This document shows, one piece after another, positions 7,918 to 15,764 of a DNA stretch of 23,506 bases. Source of the DNA: an uncultured Campylobacter sp. (GTDB lineage Bacteria > Campylobacterota > Campylobacteria > Campylobacterales > Campylobacteraceae); contig NZ_CALIMQ010000020.1 of assembly GCF_938045535.1 (NCBI RefSeq), positions 1-23,506 on the forward strand, in the 5' to 3' direction. The translations under genes and the position numbers were made by a program. The notes under the pieces are model-generated. The model ran no database searches. It was given only the letters and a program-made list of their open reading frames with translations, and was not told the origin of the DNA. The stretch's first letter is position 1, and every line of letters starts with the position of its first letter.

Positions 7918-9084
7918 TTAGATGATTTTTGCGTTTTTGCTGAGCTGCTGCGAGCAAAGGACGAACTCGTCGCCCGCGGCAAGCTCGCCTAAGGTCACCG
8001 TTTTGCCGCCCTTTTGGATTTGAACGAGATCTTTTGTAATCTCAAAAAATTTCGCCTTTTGCGCCAAAAGCTCATCCTTAGCGCTTAGCGTATGCTCTGC
8101 GGCGCTTAGCTTTGAGTCCACGAAGTTTTTAAATTTAAGCTCGAAATTTAAAAGCTTTGCAAGCGAGCCTGAAATTTTTGGCTCGACCGATTTTGATTTA
8201 AGCTGTAAAGCTGCGAGGCTCAGCACGTTTTGTGCGGATGAAATTTTATCTTTTATCAGCCTATCAAACGCGTCGCTTACGCCGTCTAGGCTCTGAAAGA
8301 TCGCGCAAATATCGGGCAGCAGATCGATCATCGCGGCGGTGGGCGTGAGGCTTCGGTGATCGGCTACGAAATCGCTGATGCTAAAATCGATCTCGTGCCC
8401 GACCGCCGAGATGACGGGCGTTTTGGCCGTGTAGATCGCGCGAGCCAAGGCCTCGTCGTTGAAGCACCACAGATCCTCGCGCGAGCCGCCGCCGCGAGCG
8501 ATGACGATCGCATCGTAGCCCTTCGCGTCGGCTGCGCACAGCGCGCTTATGATCGAAGCAGGCGCGCCCTCGCCTTGCACTAGCGCGTTATACAGATCGA
8601 TTTTACAAAGCGCGAAGCGGTCCTGCGCCGTGCGAAGCATATCCGCCTGCGCTGCTGAGCCCGCGCTCGTGATGATCGCGATGCTTTGAGCAAATTTCGG
8701 AAGCTGTTTTTTGTGCGAGGCATCGAAAAGCCCCTCTTTGCTAAGCCTTTCTTTTAGCGCGGCAAACGCCGCTTCCAGCTCGCCCTCGCCGCTTTTGCGG
8801 ATATTTGAGACCTGGATCTGATATGCGCCCGTGGGAGCGTATAGCGAGACTTTGCCGCTTACGATGAGCTTATCGCCCACGGCGGGGATAAAATTTATCC
8901 GCGCGGCGTTAAATTTAAACATCGCGCAATCGATCGCCGCGCTCGCGTCTTTGATCGTGAAATACCAGTGTCCGCTCGTGCTTTGAATTCTAAGCTTAGA
9001 TATTTCGCCCTCGACCTCGACGAAGCTAAAGCTTGTCTCCAAAAGCGTCTTGGCTTGGGCGTTGAGCTCGCTTACGCTAAGCAT
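7918..9084 (-). CDS. xseA: Exodeoxyribonuclease VII large subunit
   Basis: Large, catalytic subunit of exonuclease VII, which degrades single-stranded DNA from both ends and acts in repair. The start at 9084 (MLSVSELN) gives 388 aa, the length I expect for Campylobacter and shorter than E. coli XseA; the frame extends to 9174, but that part lies inside ubiE. An N-terminal OB-fold (about 1-95, VEGEISKLRIQSTSGHWYF) is followed by the nuclease domain with ARGGGSREDLWCF and SAVGHEIDFSISDFVADHRSLTPTAA signatures, then a helical C-terminal part ending in a short beta-rich tail. It overlaps the ubiE 3' end by 8 bases. The small subunit XseB is not in the window. Confidence 0.96.
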   Translation of the reverse strand: MLSVSELNAQAKTLLETSFSFVEVEGEISKLRIQSTSGHWYFTIKDASAAIDCAMFKFNAARINFIPAVGDKLIVSGKVSLYAPTGAYQIQVSNIRKSGEGELEAAFAALKERLSKEGLFDASHKKQLPKFAQSIAIITSAGSAAQADMLRTAQDRFALCKIDLYNALVQGEGAPASIISALCAADAKGYDAIVIARGGGSREDLWCFNDEALARAIYTAKTPVISAVGHEIDFSISDFVADHRSLTPTAAMIDLLPDICAIFQSLDGVSDAFDRLIKDKISSAQNVLSLAALQLKSKSVEPKISGSLAKLLNFELKFKNFVDSKLSAAEHTLSAKDELLAQKAKFFEITKDLVQIQKGGKTVTLGELAAGDEFVLCSQQLSKNAKII

Positions 9085-9805
9085 CGTCGCTCTTTCGCGC
9101 GATTTTCTCCGCGATGAAAAGCGTGCTGACGTCGAAGCTGAAGCCCTTTTGCACGCGCAGCTCAAAGCCCGCATTTTTGAGCTTTTCGCTAAAGCTCGCG
9201 GCGTCTAGGAAGCTACCGATGGAGCTTGGTAGATACTCGTAGGCTTCTTTGTTTTTCGAGATGAAAGCGCCGATTTTGGGTAAAATTTTACTCACGTAAA
9301 AATCTCTGATTTTAAACGCGAGCCCGCCGCTCGTGGCTTTGGTAAATTCCAAAACCACGAGCGAACCGCCCGGTTTGATGACGCGATTAAACTCCGCAAG
9401 CGCCGCGTCCAGCTCCACGACGTTTCTTATGCCGTAGCTGATGCTTAAAATATCCACGCTCGCATCATCCAGCGTCGTGGCGCCTGCGGTCGCTTTGATA
9501 AACTCGCAGCTAGGGAATTTTTGCTTCGCCACCTCGAGCATACCTTCGCTAGGATCGATCCCCACGATCCGCTCGATCTGCACGCCGTACTGTGCCGCGC
9601 CGTCGCGCCACGAGCTTATCATATCGCCCGTGCCGCACGCGACGTCGGCGATACTCACGAGCTTTCCCTTAAGCTTTTCAAGCGTCAGCTCGACCGCTTT
9701 TTTGCGCCACGAAACGTCCACGCCGAAGCTGATGGCGCGGTTTGCCAGATCGTAGGTAGGCGCGATCTCATCGAACATCTTTATGATTTTTTCCTGTTTT
9801 TGCAC
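9077..9805 (-). CDS. ubiE: Demethylmenaquinone methyltransferase (UbiE/MenG family)
   Basis: SAM-dependent C-methyltransferase that makes menaquinone from demethylmenaquinone, the last step of quinone synthesis for respiration. The 242-aa protein shows FDEIAPTYDLANRAISFG (11-28), SAM motif I in DVACGTGD (54-61), and the family block SISYGIRNV with a later VLEFTK strand. The start is a GTG (CAC on the + strand at 9803-9805) preceded by AAGGAAA; an internal ATG at 9778 is an alternative with a poorer ribosome site. It starts 9 bases after the CHAD gene and overlaps xseA by 8, so the genes are co-transcribed, as ubiE-xseA-serC are in C. jejuni. Campylobacter uses menaquinone, so a ubiquinone role is unlikely. 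Confidence 0.93.
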   Translation of the reverse strand: MQKQEKIIKMFDEIAPTYDLANRAISFGVDVSWRKKAVELTLEKLKGKLVSIADVACGTGDMISSWRDGAAQYGVQIERIVGIDPSEGMLEVAKQKFPSCEFIKATAGATTLDDASVDILSISYGIRNVVELDAALAEFNRVIKPGGSLVVLEFTKATSGGLAFKIRDFYVSKILPKIGAFISKNKEAYEYLPSSIGSFLDAASFSEKLKNAGFELRVQKGFSFDVSTLFIAEKIARKSDDA

Positions 9806-9814
9806 GGGCTTTCC

Positions 9815-11233
9815 TTATTCGTATGCTTTGATTTTGCGCAGCGATCTTTTCAGCGCGCGCAAAAGAGCCTCTTTTTCATTTAAAATTTTTTCCTCCAGCT
9901 CGGCGCGGCGATCGTTTAGGCGGGCGTCCAGAGCCAGTAGATACGCAAACGCGACGCCGCTTTTATCGCTTGCTTTTTGATAGATCGCGATGAAATTTTG
10001 ACACACGCTGATATCTTGCAGCGCGCCGAAATCCTCGCAGGCAGCTTTGGTGCGTTTAAACAGCTCCCTGACGCAGCCCTCATCAAAGCTTCTTGCAAAA
10101 ATTTCAAGCGCGTATCGCAGCCTCTTTAGCCCTATACGCGCGTCGTGAAATGCCTGCAGCGATGAACCTTGCTGTAAATTTTTTAGCTCCGCGCGCAAGC
10201 TTTTAATCAGCTTGCAAAGGCGGGCGGAGGCGAACTTTTTTGAAATTTTTTCATATTCGCTGCGCGCGTAGATGCCGTCCGCGCCGTTTAAAAAGCCGCT
10301 AATAGCGCCGCTTAAATCTGTAAATTCCGCGCTAGAGAGAAATTCTAAAATTTTATCCTCCGAGCGCTTTGCGATAAGATTTAGCTGCTGCAAAAAGCTC
10401 GCAGGCGCGTCGTCGGCCTTCAAAAACTCCGCAAAAACGTGAAGGTCTCGCAGCTGATTGCTGCGGCTCATAAATTCTGCGAGCAGTTTTAAAATTTCAT
10501 CCTTTTTTTCCGCTTCGAAAAGCGGCGCGGATAGCTTTAGAAGCGCCCTTGCCTTGCGGGTTTGCACGCGCAGCTCGTGAAGAGCTTCGGGGGAGAGGTT
10601 CTTTTGATACTCGCTTTTTGCGCCGCATGCCCGTATCCACGCTAGCTCAAGCGCCAAGCGCGCGAGCTTAACGCTGTCCGCATAGGGCGGCGCGAAAAAT
10701 TTAACTCGGCTAAATTTTTTAAAAACGTTGCGAGCGTGTGCGAAATCAAGCGAGCGCGGCGGGATGCCGTAGCGCGCCAGATAGCGGCTTTTGTAGCGGT
10801 AATCGTCTGTGATCTCGCAAAAATCGGTGCTGCCGAAGGTTTTTGCAAAATCAAAATTTGCGCTAGAGAGCTCGTCTTTAAATTTAGCCCGCAGCACCGC
10901 TAGCATATTTAGCTCGCCGCCGTAAAGTTCTAGCCAAAACTCCGCCTCGTCGTTAGCAAAGCCGTAGCGGTTTTTTTGCACGACGCGGGCGATCCTGCTT
11001 TTTAAAGCCTCTTTGAAGTCATCTTTTGAAATTTTAAAATTTAGAGTTTGTCTGTCGAGATCCTCTTTTTTGTGGTGCAAAGAGCATTCGTCGTTTTGGC
11101 GGATATAATAAATTTCGGGATAGAACGAAGTATAAAACCAAGTGATCTTTACCTTGCGACATTTCAGCCCCGCACGCTCTAGCGTCCGCAGAATCGAATC
11201 GTCGCTCAATAAAAATTTACGCTTAGTTTGCAT
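9815..11233 (-). CDS. CYTH-CHAD domain protein, probable polyphosphate-related
   Basis: The 472-aa protein combines an N-terminal CYTH-like half (about 1-160: it opens with KRKFLL, has charged beta-strand-rich sequence with YYIRQND, LELYGG and VLRAKF) with a C-terminal CHAD domain (about 190-470). The CHAD part is recognisable by HELRVQTRKARALLKL (219-234) and a second HDARIGLKRLRYALEIF repeat, helical segments rich in conserved His and Arg. CHAD domains bind inorganic polyphosphate; CYTH domains act on triphosphates. The pair suggests polyphosphate binding or metabolism, unproven here. The usual ExExK motif of CYTH is not obvious, so that half may be non-catalytic. GGAGCGGGT precedes the ATG. 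In C. jejuni a small unrelated hypothetical occupies this slot, by my recollection. Confidence 0.8.
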   Translation of the reverse strand: MQTKRKFLLSDDSILRTLERAGLKCRKVKITWFYTSFYPEIYYIRQNDECSLHHKKEDLDRQTLNFKISKDDFKEALKSRIARVVQKNRYGFANDEAEFWLELYGGELNMLAVLRAKFKDELSSANFDFAKTFGSTDFCEITDDYRYKSRYLARYGIPPRSLDFAHARNVFKKFSRVKFFAPPYADSVKLARLALELAWIRACGAKSEYQKNLSPEALHELRVQTRKARALLKLSAPLFEAEKKDEILKLLAEFMSRSNQLRDLHVFAEFLKADDAPASFLQQLNLIAKRSEDKILEFLSSAEFTDLSGAISGFLNGADGIYARSEYEKISKKFASARLCKLIKSLRAELKNLQQGSSLQAFHDARIGLKRLRYALEIFARSFDEGCVRELFKRTKAACEDFGALQDISVCQNFIAIYQKASDKSGVAFAYLLALDARLNDRRAELEEKILNEKEALLRALKRSLRKIKAYE

Positions 11234-11258
11234 ACCCGCTCCAAAAATAAAGTGGGTA

Positions 11259-11264
11259 ATGATA
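11259..11264 (-). promoter_or_regulatory. Promoter (-10) for the CHAD-ubiE-xseA-serC unit
   Basis: TATCAT preceded by CTGC on the - strand, about 26 bases before the CHAD ATG and just past the perR stop, in the only gap (48 bases) between the two genes. The distance and extended TGC context fit a Campylobacter sigma70 promoter. Confidence 0.4.
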
Positions 11265-11281
11265 GCAGAAAATTCTTTAAA

Positions 11282-11692
11282 CTATCTACACTTTTCGCAG
11301 TCTTCGACCGTAGCCGTGATATTTAGCTTGCGGATGAAATTGCCCGCTTTGCGCTCGATGTTTTTCAAAACGTCCTTATTAAAGGCATCATCCATGAAAA
11401 GATCCGTGACATTGCCGCATTTTTCGCATACGACGTGGATGTGCGGCATCTGATAAATGTCGTAGCGGCTCTTTTTATTCGGCGCATTGACCTCGACTAC
11501 GACGCCCTCGTCGAGTAGGGTGTTTAAATTTTTATAAACAGTCGCTAGTGAAATAGATGGATAGTCCTCTTTGATCCCCTCGTATAGGTCCTCTATGCTT
11601 GGATGCTCGTGGCGATCAAGTACCTTTAGGATACATAATCTTTGCGGAGTTGCTTTCAAACCGCAGGTTTTGAGTAGTTCTACGTGGCTCAT
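11282..11692 (-). CDS. perR: Peroxide-responsive Fur-family repressor PerR
   Basis: Metal-dependent repressor (136 aa) that senses hydrogen peroxide and controls catalase, alkyl hydroperoxide reductase and often itself. The N-terminal winged helix (about 1-75) includes KATPQRLCILKVL and SISLATVYKNLNTL; the dimerisation half has HIHVVCEKCGNVTDL, with paired cysteines C89/C92 and C132/C135 that bind structural zinc. It closely resembles C. jejuni PerR in wording and length, and sits next to dxs as there, so PerR is favoured over Fur. GAAGGAC precedes the ATG. It has its own promoter region with palindromes (11717-11757), consistent with autoregulation. Confidence 0.9.
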   Translation of the reverse strand: MSHVELLKTCGLKATPQRLCILKVLDRHEHPSIEDLYEGIKEDYPSISLATVYKNLNTLLDEGVVVEVNAPNKKSRYDIYQMPHIHVVCEKCGNVTDLFMDDAFNKDVLKNIERKAGNFIRKLNITATVEDCEKCR

Positions 11693-11716
11693 TTTTGTCC
11701 TTCAAAAATTTTAAAG

Positions 11717-11757
11717 TGATATTATCAAATTTTACTTTAAACAAAGTTGATATTAAC
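11717..11757 (-). promoter_or_regulatory. perR promoter with two palindromes, possible PerR operator
   Basis: On the - strand GATAAT (11721-11726) is a good -10 element about 29 bases before the perR ATG. It lies within an 11-base palindrome, TGATATTATCA (11717-11727), and a second near-palindrome GTTGATATTAAC (11746-11757) lies just upstream, where a -35 box would be. AT-rich dyads over a promoter are what PerR/Fur operators look like; binding is inferred. Confidence 0.45.
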
Positions 11758-13589
11758 TAATACTTTTTATCACTTAATATTCGCTCGGTTAGAGTTTGGA
11801 TATCCAAGCCCAAGCTGCGCTCCACGTCGGCGGTCTTGCCGTGCGGTAAAAAGATATCGGCAAACTCGAAGCTCACGATCTTTACGTCCGAAATTTCATT
11901 TTCTTGCAAAAATGCGCTTAAAATTTCACCGACGCCGCCCTTTTTGGCGTTATCGCTAAAGACATACCAAATTTTATCTTTGTGAGCTAAACTTCGTAAA
12001 AACTCGGCGTCTAAAGGCTTTGCAAAGACTAGATCTATGACATCCGCCTCCATCTGCCCCTCTAGCGCTTCAGCCGTTTTATACGCTCTGCCAGCGCCGT
12101 TTCCGTAGCCGATGAACGCTACTCGCGCGCTATCGCTGCGCTTCAGAAACACCGATTTTGCAAGCTCTACTGCAGACGCGCCGGTCTCGTCGCAGTCCAA
12201 GATAAAGCTTCCGCGCGGATAGCGTATCGCCAAAACCCCCTCATGCGCGTAGGAGTACTCGATGATCCGTTTAAAGCTCGCCTCGTCTCGCGGCGCGCAC
12301 ATACTGACGTTTGGGATCGCATTTAAGAAGCTCACGTCAAAGACCCCCTCATGCGTCTCGCCGTCCTCGCCCACGATGCCGGCGCGATCCATCGCAAGGA
12401 CTAAATTTAAATTCATAATCGCCGCATCGTGAACGATCTGATCGAACGCGCGCTGCATGAAGGTCGAATATATCGTAACGTACGGCTTAAAACCCTCGCG
12501 CGCCATCGCAGCCATCGAGCTTAGCGCGTGAGGCTCGGCGATCGCGACGTCCCAGAAACGGTGCGGAAATTTCTCGATCAGCTTATCCATACCCGTGCCG
12601 CTTGGCATCGCAGCGGTTACGCCCACGACGTTTTCATGCTTGGCGGCCAAATTTAAAAGAGCCTCGGCGTAAATTTGCGTGGCGCTTTTGGCGGCGGATT
12701 TTTTCTTAAATTCTCCGCTTTGAATATCGAAAGGCCCTACACCGTGCCAGCTCTCCAAATAGCCCTCGGCCTTGTCATAGCCTTTGCCTTTGATCGTTTG
12801 AGCGTGCACGACGACCGGTTTGCGCGCGCTTTTTGCCGTCTTTAGCGCCGATATTAGATCCTCTAGATTATGTCCGTCCACGGGACCGATGTAATCAAGC
12901 CCAAGCTCCTCGAAATACATCCCGGGGATAATGAGTTTTAAGGAATTTTCAAAGCGCTTTGCCATATATGTCGCGCTTTGCGGAGCGTGGGAGAGCAGCT
13001 CTCTTACATGGGATTTAAATTTTTGATATGTCTCGCCCGCCATCGCTTGGCTTAGGTATTTGCTAAAGGCGCCGATCGGCTTGCTGATGCTCATTTTGTT
13101 ATCGTTTAGGATTATGATGCAGGGCAAGCGCAGATCGCCTAGCTCATTCATCGCCTCATAAGTCATACCGCCGCTCATTGAGCCGTCGCCGATGAGCACC
13201 ACCGGCACGCGATCTTCGCGCTTTAGACTGATCGCTTTTGCCGCACCCACGGCTAAAGAGATCGACGTCGAGGCGTGTCCTGCGACGAAGTAATCAAATT
13301 TACTCTCGCTAGGCTTCGTGTAGCCGCTGATACCGCCGAACTGCCTAAGCGAGCCGAACTCCTCCCAGCGGTCCGTTAGAAGCTTGTGCGCGTAGCTTTG
13401 ATGGCTCACATCGAAGATAAACGGATCGCTCGTGACGTCGAATACGTAGTGCATCGCTACGATGAGCTCGACCGCGCCCATATTTGAGCTTAGATGGCCG
13501 CCGTTTTTACTCACGACTTCGATGATGCGCGCTCTGATCTGCGCACAGAGCTCTCGTAGCTCCTGTAAATTTTTGTTTTTAATATCCAC
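11757..13589 (-). CDS. dxs: 1-deoxy-D-xylulose-5-phosphate synthase
   Basis: Thiamine-diphosphate enzyme that joins pyruvate and glyceraldehyde 3-phosphate, the entry step of the methylerythritol phosphate pathway to isoprenoids (and to thiamine and PLP in many bacteria). The 610 aa are of normal length. Visible are GGHLSSNMG (30-38), DVSHQSYAHK (60-69), the ThDP motif GDGSMSGG (134-141) through NDNKMSIS (162-169), the pyrimidine-domain stretch DRAGIVGEDGETHEG, and the transketolase C-terminal part. It starts with GTG at 13589, with GGGAGAG just upstream, inside the last codons of hisC (11-base overlap). In C. jejuni fliF, fliG and fliH lie between these two genes. Last gene of the long rplY-dxs unit. 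Confidence 0.96.
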   Translation of the reverse strand: MDIKNKNLQELRELCAQIRARIIEVVSKNGGHLSSNMGAVELIVAMHYVFDVTSDPFIFDVSHQSYAHKLLTDRWEEFGSLRQFGGISGYTKPSESKFDYFVAGHASTSISLAVGAAKAISLKREDRVPVVLIGDGSMSGGMTYEAMNELGDLRLPCIIILNDNKMSISKPIGAFSKYLSQAMAGETYQKFKSHVRELLSHAPQSATYMAKRFENSLKLIIPGMYFEELGLDYIGPVDGHNLEDLISALKTAKSARKPVVVHAQTIKGKGYDKAEGYLESWHGVGPFDIQSGEFKKKSAAKSATQIYAEALLNLAAKHENVVGVTAAMPSGTGMDKLIEKFPHRFWDVAIAEPHALSSMAAMAREGFKPYVTIYSTFMQRAFDQIVHDAAIMNLNLVLAMDRAGIVGEDGETHEGVFDVSFLNAIPNVSMCAPRDEASFKRIIEYSYAHEGVLAIRYPRGSFILDCDETGASAVELAKSVFLKRSDSARVAFIGYGNGAGRAYKTAEALEGQMEADVIDLVFAKPLDAEFLRSLAHKDKIWYVFSDNAKKGGVGEILSAFLQENEISDVKIVSFEFADIFLPHGKTADVERSLGLDIQTLTERILSDKKY

Positions 13590-14688
13590 TCAAAATCTCT
13601 CCCAAAGCGCCCAAGACGCGATCGTTTTGCCCCTGTGTGCCGATCGTGATACGCACGGCGTTTAGCCCGTAGTTTTTTAAATTTCGAATGATGATGCCGC
13701 GGCGCAGAAGCCTATCGCAAAGCTCGCTACTATCTATCGGCGGACTAAGTTTAAACGTGATGAAATTTGCGTAGCTAGGGATAAATTCCAAATTTCGCTC
13801 GCGCACAAAATCTTCAAAGCGGCTCATCTGCGCGGCGTTGTTTTGTAGGCTCTTTTGCACGAAAGCCTCGTCTTTTAGCGCCGCAATCGCCGCTGCGAGG
13901 CTAAGCGTCGTGATATTAAAAGGCGGTCGCAGCTTATAAAGCGCACTTATGATTACGCGCGGCGCGATACCGTAGCCTACGCGCATGCCGCCCAGCCCAT
14001 AGACCTTAGAGAAGGTGCCCAGATAGAGCACGTTTTTAAAATTTTGAATTAAAAGCTTAGGATCAAGCCTCTTGCGCTCATCTTTAAACGCCGCAAATTC
14101 GTTGTATGCGGCATCGATCACTAAAAGCGTGTTCTCATCCACGCTGCCAGCGAACTTATACACTGCCTCCGCATCCAAGCATTCGCCCAGCGGATTGTTC
14201 GGCACGCACAAAAAGATGACCGAAATTTCATCTCTATGCGCGTTATAAATTTTTAAAAGTTCGGCTAGGTCGTGCTCCTGCGCGCTCGTTTTGTAAACTT
14301 TAGCCTCGCAATGGCTTGCGTAGATGCCGTACATCGCAAAGGTAACGCCTGCTTGCAGTATCGCGCGGCGCGAATTGAGCTTGGCGTGCAACGCAAACTC
14401 GATGATCTGATCGCTACCCGCGCCGATGATGATATTTTGCGGCTCCACGCCGAATTTCGAGGCGAGCGCGCCCTTTAGCTCATACATCGAATCATCGGGG
14501 TAAAGATGCGCATAGGCGGCATTTTGCACGATTGCATCCTGCACCGCTTCGCTAGTGCCGAAAGGATTTTCGTTGCTAGCAAGCTTTAACACGTCCTGCT
14601 TGCGGATACCAAACTCCCGCACCACAAGCTCGATCGGTTTGCCCGCTTCGTAATTGCTTAGATTTTCTACAAATTCGTTAAATTTCAT
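13579..14688 (-). CDS. hisC: Histidinol-phosphate aminotransferase
   Basis: PLP enzyme converting imidazole acetol phosphate to histidinol phosphate in histidine synthesis; related enzymes also transaminate aromatic oxo acids, which would suit its place behind pheA. I start at the ATG at 14688, giving 369 aa, because TGATG joins the pheA stop to it and GGAGGGGA is 6 bases upstream; a GTG one codon earlier is the alternative. Visible: LASNENPFG (37-45), HLYPDDS (61-67), NNPLGEC (164-170), DAAYNEF (192-198), the PLP lysine K228 in GTFSKVYGLGGMRVGY. Fold-type I aminotransferase of standard length. The end overlaps dxs by 11 bases. Confidence 0.94.
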   Translation of the reverse strand: MKFNEFVENLSNYEAGKPIELVVREFGIRKQDVLKLASNENPFGTSEAVQDAIVQNAAYAHLYPDDSMYELKGALASKFGVEPQNIIIGAGSDQIIEFALHAKLNSRRAILQAGVTFAMYGIYASHCEAKVYKTSAQEHDLAELLKIYNAHRDEISVIFLCVPNNPLGECLDAEAVYKFAGSVDENTLLVIDAAYNEFAAFKDERKRLDPKLLIQNFKNVLYLGTFSKVYGLGGMRVGYGIAPRVIISALYKLRPPFNITTLSLAAAIAALKDEAFVQKSLQNNAAQMSRFEDFVRERNLEFIPSYANFITFKLSPPIDSSELCDRLLRRGIIIRNLKNYGLNAVRITIGTQGQNDRVLGALGEILSGY

Positions 14689-15764
14689 CACTCCCCTCCG
14701 TTTATGTAACTTCCCAGCCAGGTGATTTCGTGGCCGTTTTTCTGCGCGTTTTGCAGCACGCGCGCCACGCGCTCATCGTCGATGTGTCCCTCAAAATCGA
14801 CATAAAAGATGCATTTAAAATCTCTAAGCTTAACAGGGCGGCTTTCGAGCTTAGTTAAATTTATCCCCTCGTTGCGAAACATCTGCAAAAAGTCCACGAG
14901 CCCGCCCGGGCGGTCGTCGGTTTTGGCTAGGATGCTCGTTTTGTTGCGGTCGCTCTTTTGGTTTTTAAAGTCGCTCAGTACGAAAAATCGCGTGCGATTG
15001 GCGGAGTTGTCCTCTATCTTTTGAAACATCATAGGCACGCCGTAAAGATCGGCGGCGATCTTGGAGCAGATCGCGGCGGAGTGCGGCGTGGCGGCTGCCA
15101 TCTGCGCCGCAAGCGCGGTAGATTTGGTCGCGGTAAATTTAACGCCGCTAAGGCCGTGATCGTCTAAAAATTTAAGGCACTGATTGTATCCTTGCGGATG
15201 CGAGAATATCTGATCCACGGTGCTTACGTCGTCGCAGTGGCTCGCAAAGCAGTGGTGGATGTCCATATAAATTTCGGCGACGATCTTGACGCCCTCGTAT
15301 TTTCGCAAGCAATCAAGCGTCGCGCCCACCGCGCCCTCGGTGTTGTTTTCGATCGGCACGACGCCGTATTTAGCCTCGCCACTATCAAGCTCTTTAAAGA
15401 CTGCTTCGATGTTTGAGAGTGGTAGATAGGAGCTTACCGCGCCAAAACGGCTCTTGGCGGCTTGGTGCGAATAGGTGCCGAAAGGCCCTAAAAAAGCGAC
15501 TATCTGCGGCTTTTCTAAATTTCGCGAAACCGAGAAAATTTCAAAAAATATCGCCTCGATCGCCTCTTTGCTTAAATTTTGCGCCTTTCCGCCGTCCAGC
15601 CTGCTGATGATCGAGCGCTCGCGCTCCGGGCGGTAGATCGCGCTGCCAGCGGTCTGCTTCAGCTCGCCGATCTTTTTGACAAACCCCATGCGCTCGTCTA
15701 TAAGGCGCAAAATTTCATCATCCAGCCTGTCAATACAAACGCGCAGATCATCGATATTTTGCAT
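14688..15764 (-). CDS. pheA: Bifunctional chorismate mutase / prephenate dehydratase
   Basis: P-protein that converts chorismate through prephenate to phenylpyruvate for phenylalanine. The 358-aa chain has three parts: a chorismate mutase AroQ domain (about 1-85: LRVCIDRLDDEILRLIDERM, AIYRPERE), a prephenate dehydratase domain (about 88-265: FLGPFGTYSHQAA, VPIENNTEGAVG, TRFFVLS) and a C-terminal ACT domain (about 275-358: GGLVDFLQMFRNEGINLTKLESRP), the site of feedback control by phenylalanine. The ATG at 15764 is preferred over a GTG one codon earlier because AAGGAGG is placed correctly for it. That ribosome site and the start lie inside the 3' end of the small upstream ORF (17-base overlap). 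The stop overlaps the hisC ATG. Confidence 0.95.
   Translation of the reverse strand: MQNIDDLRVCIDRLDDEILRLIDERMGFVKKIGELKQTAGSAIYRPERERSIISRLDGGKAQNLSKEAIEAIFFEIFSVSRNLEKPQIVAFLGPFGTYSHQAAKSRFGAVSSYLPLSNIEAVFKELDSGEAKYGVVPIENNTEGAVGATLDCLRKYEGVKIVAEIYMDIHHCFASHCDDVSTVDQIFSHPQGYNQCLKFLDDHGLSGVKFTATKSTALAAQMAAATPHSAAICSKIAADLYGVPMMFQKIEDNSANRTRFFVLSDFKNQKSDRNKTSILAKTDDRPGGLVDFLQMFRNEGINLTKLESRPVKLRDFKCIFYVDFEGHIDDERVARVLQNAQKNGHEITWLGSYINGGE

Noticed and set aside
7908..7982. Longer serC start at 7982
   Set aside because: It would place 25 Ser-rich residues before the conserved MDRVINFSAGPS and overlap xseA; the AAAGGAG ribosome site belongs to the ATG at 7907.
9085..9174. Longer xseA start at 9174
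   Set aside because: The extra 30 residues are a shifted reading of the ubiE 3' end, and family proteins start near MLSVSELN.
14689..14691. GTG start for hisC (and the like at 15765-15767 for pheA)
   Set aside because: In both cases the ATG one codon later has better spacing from the GGAGG-type site; the difference is a single residue.
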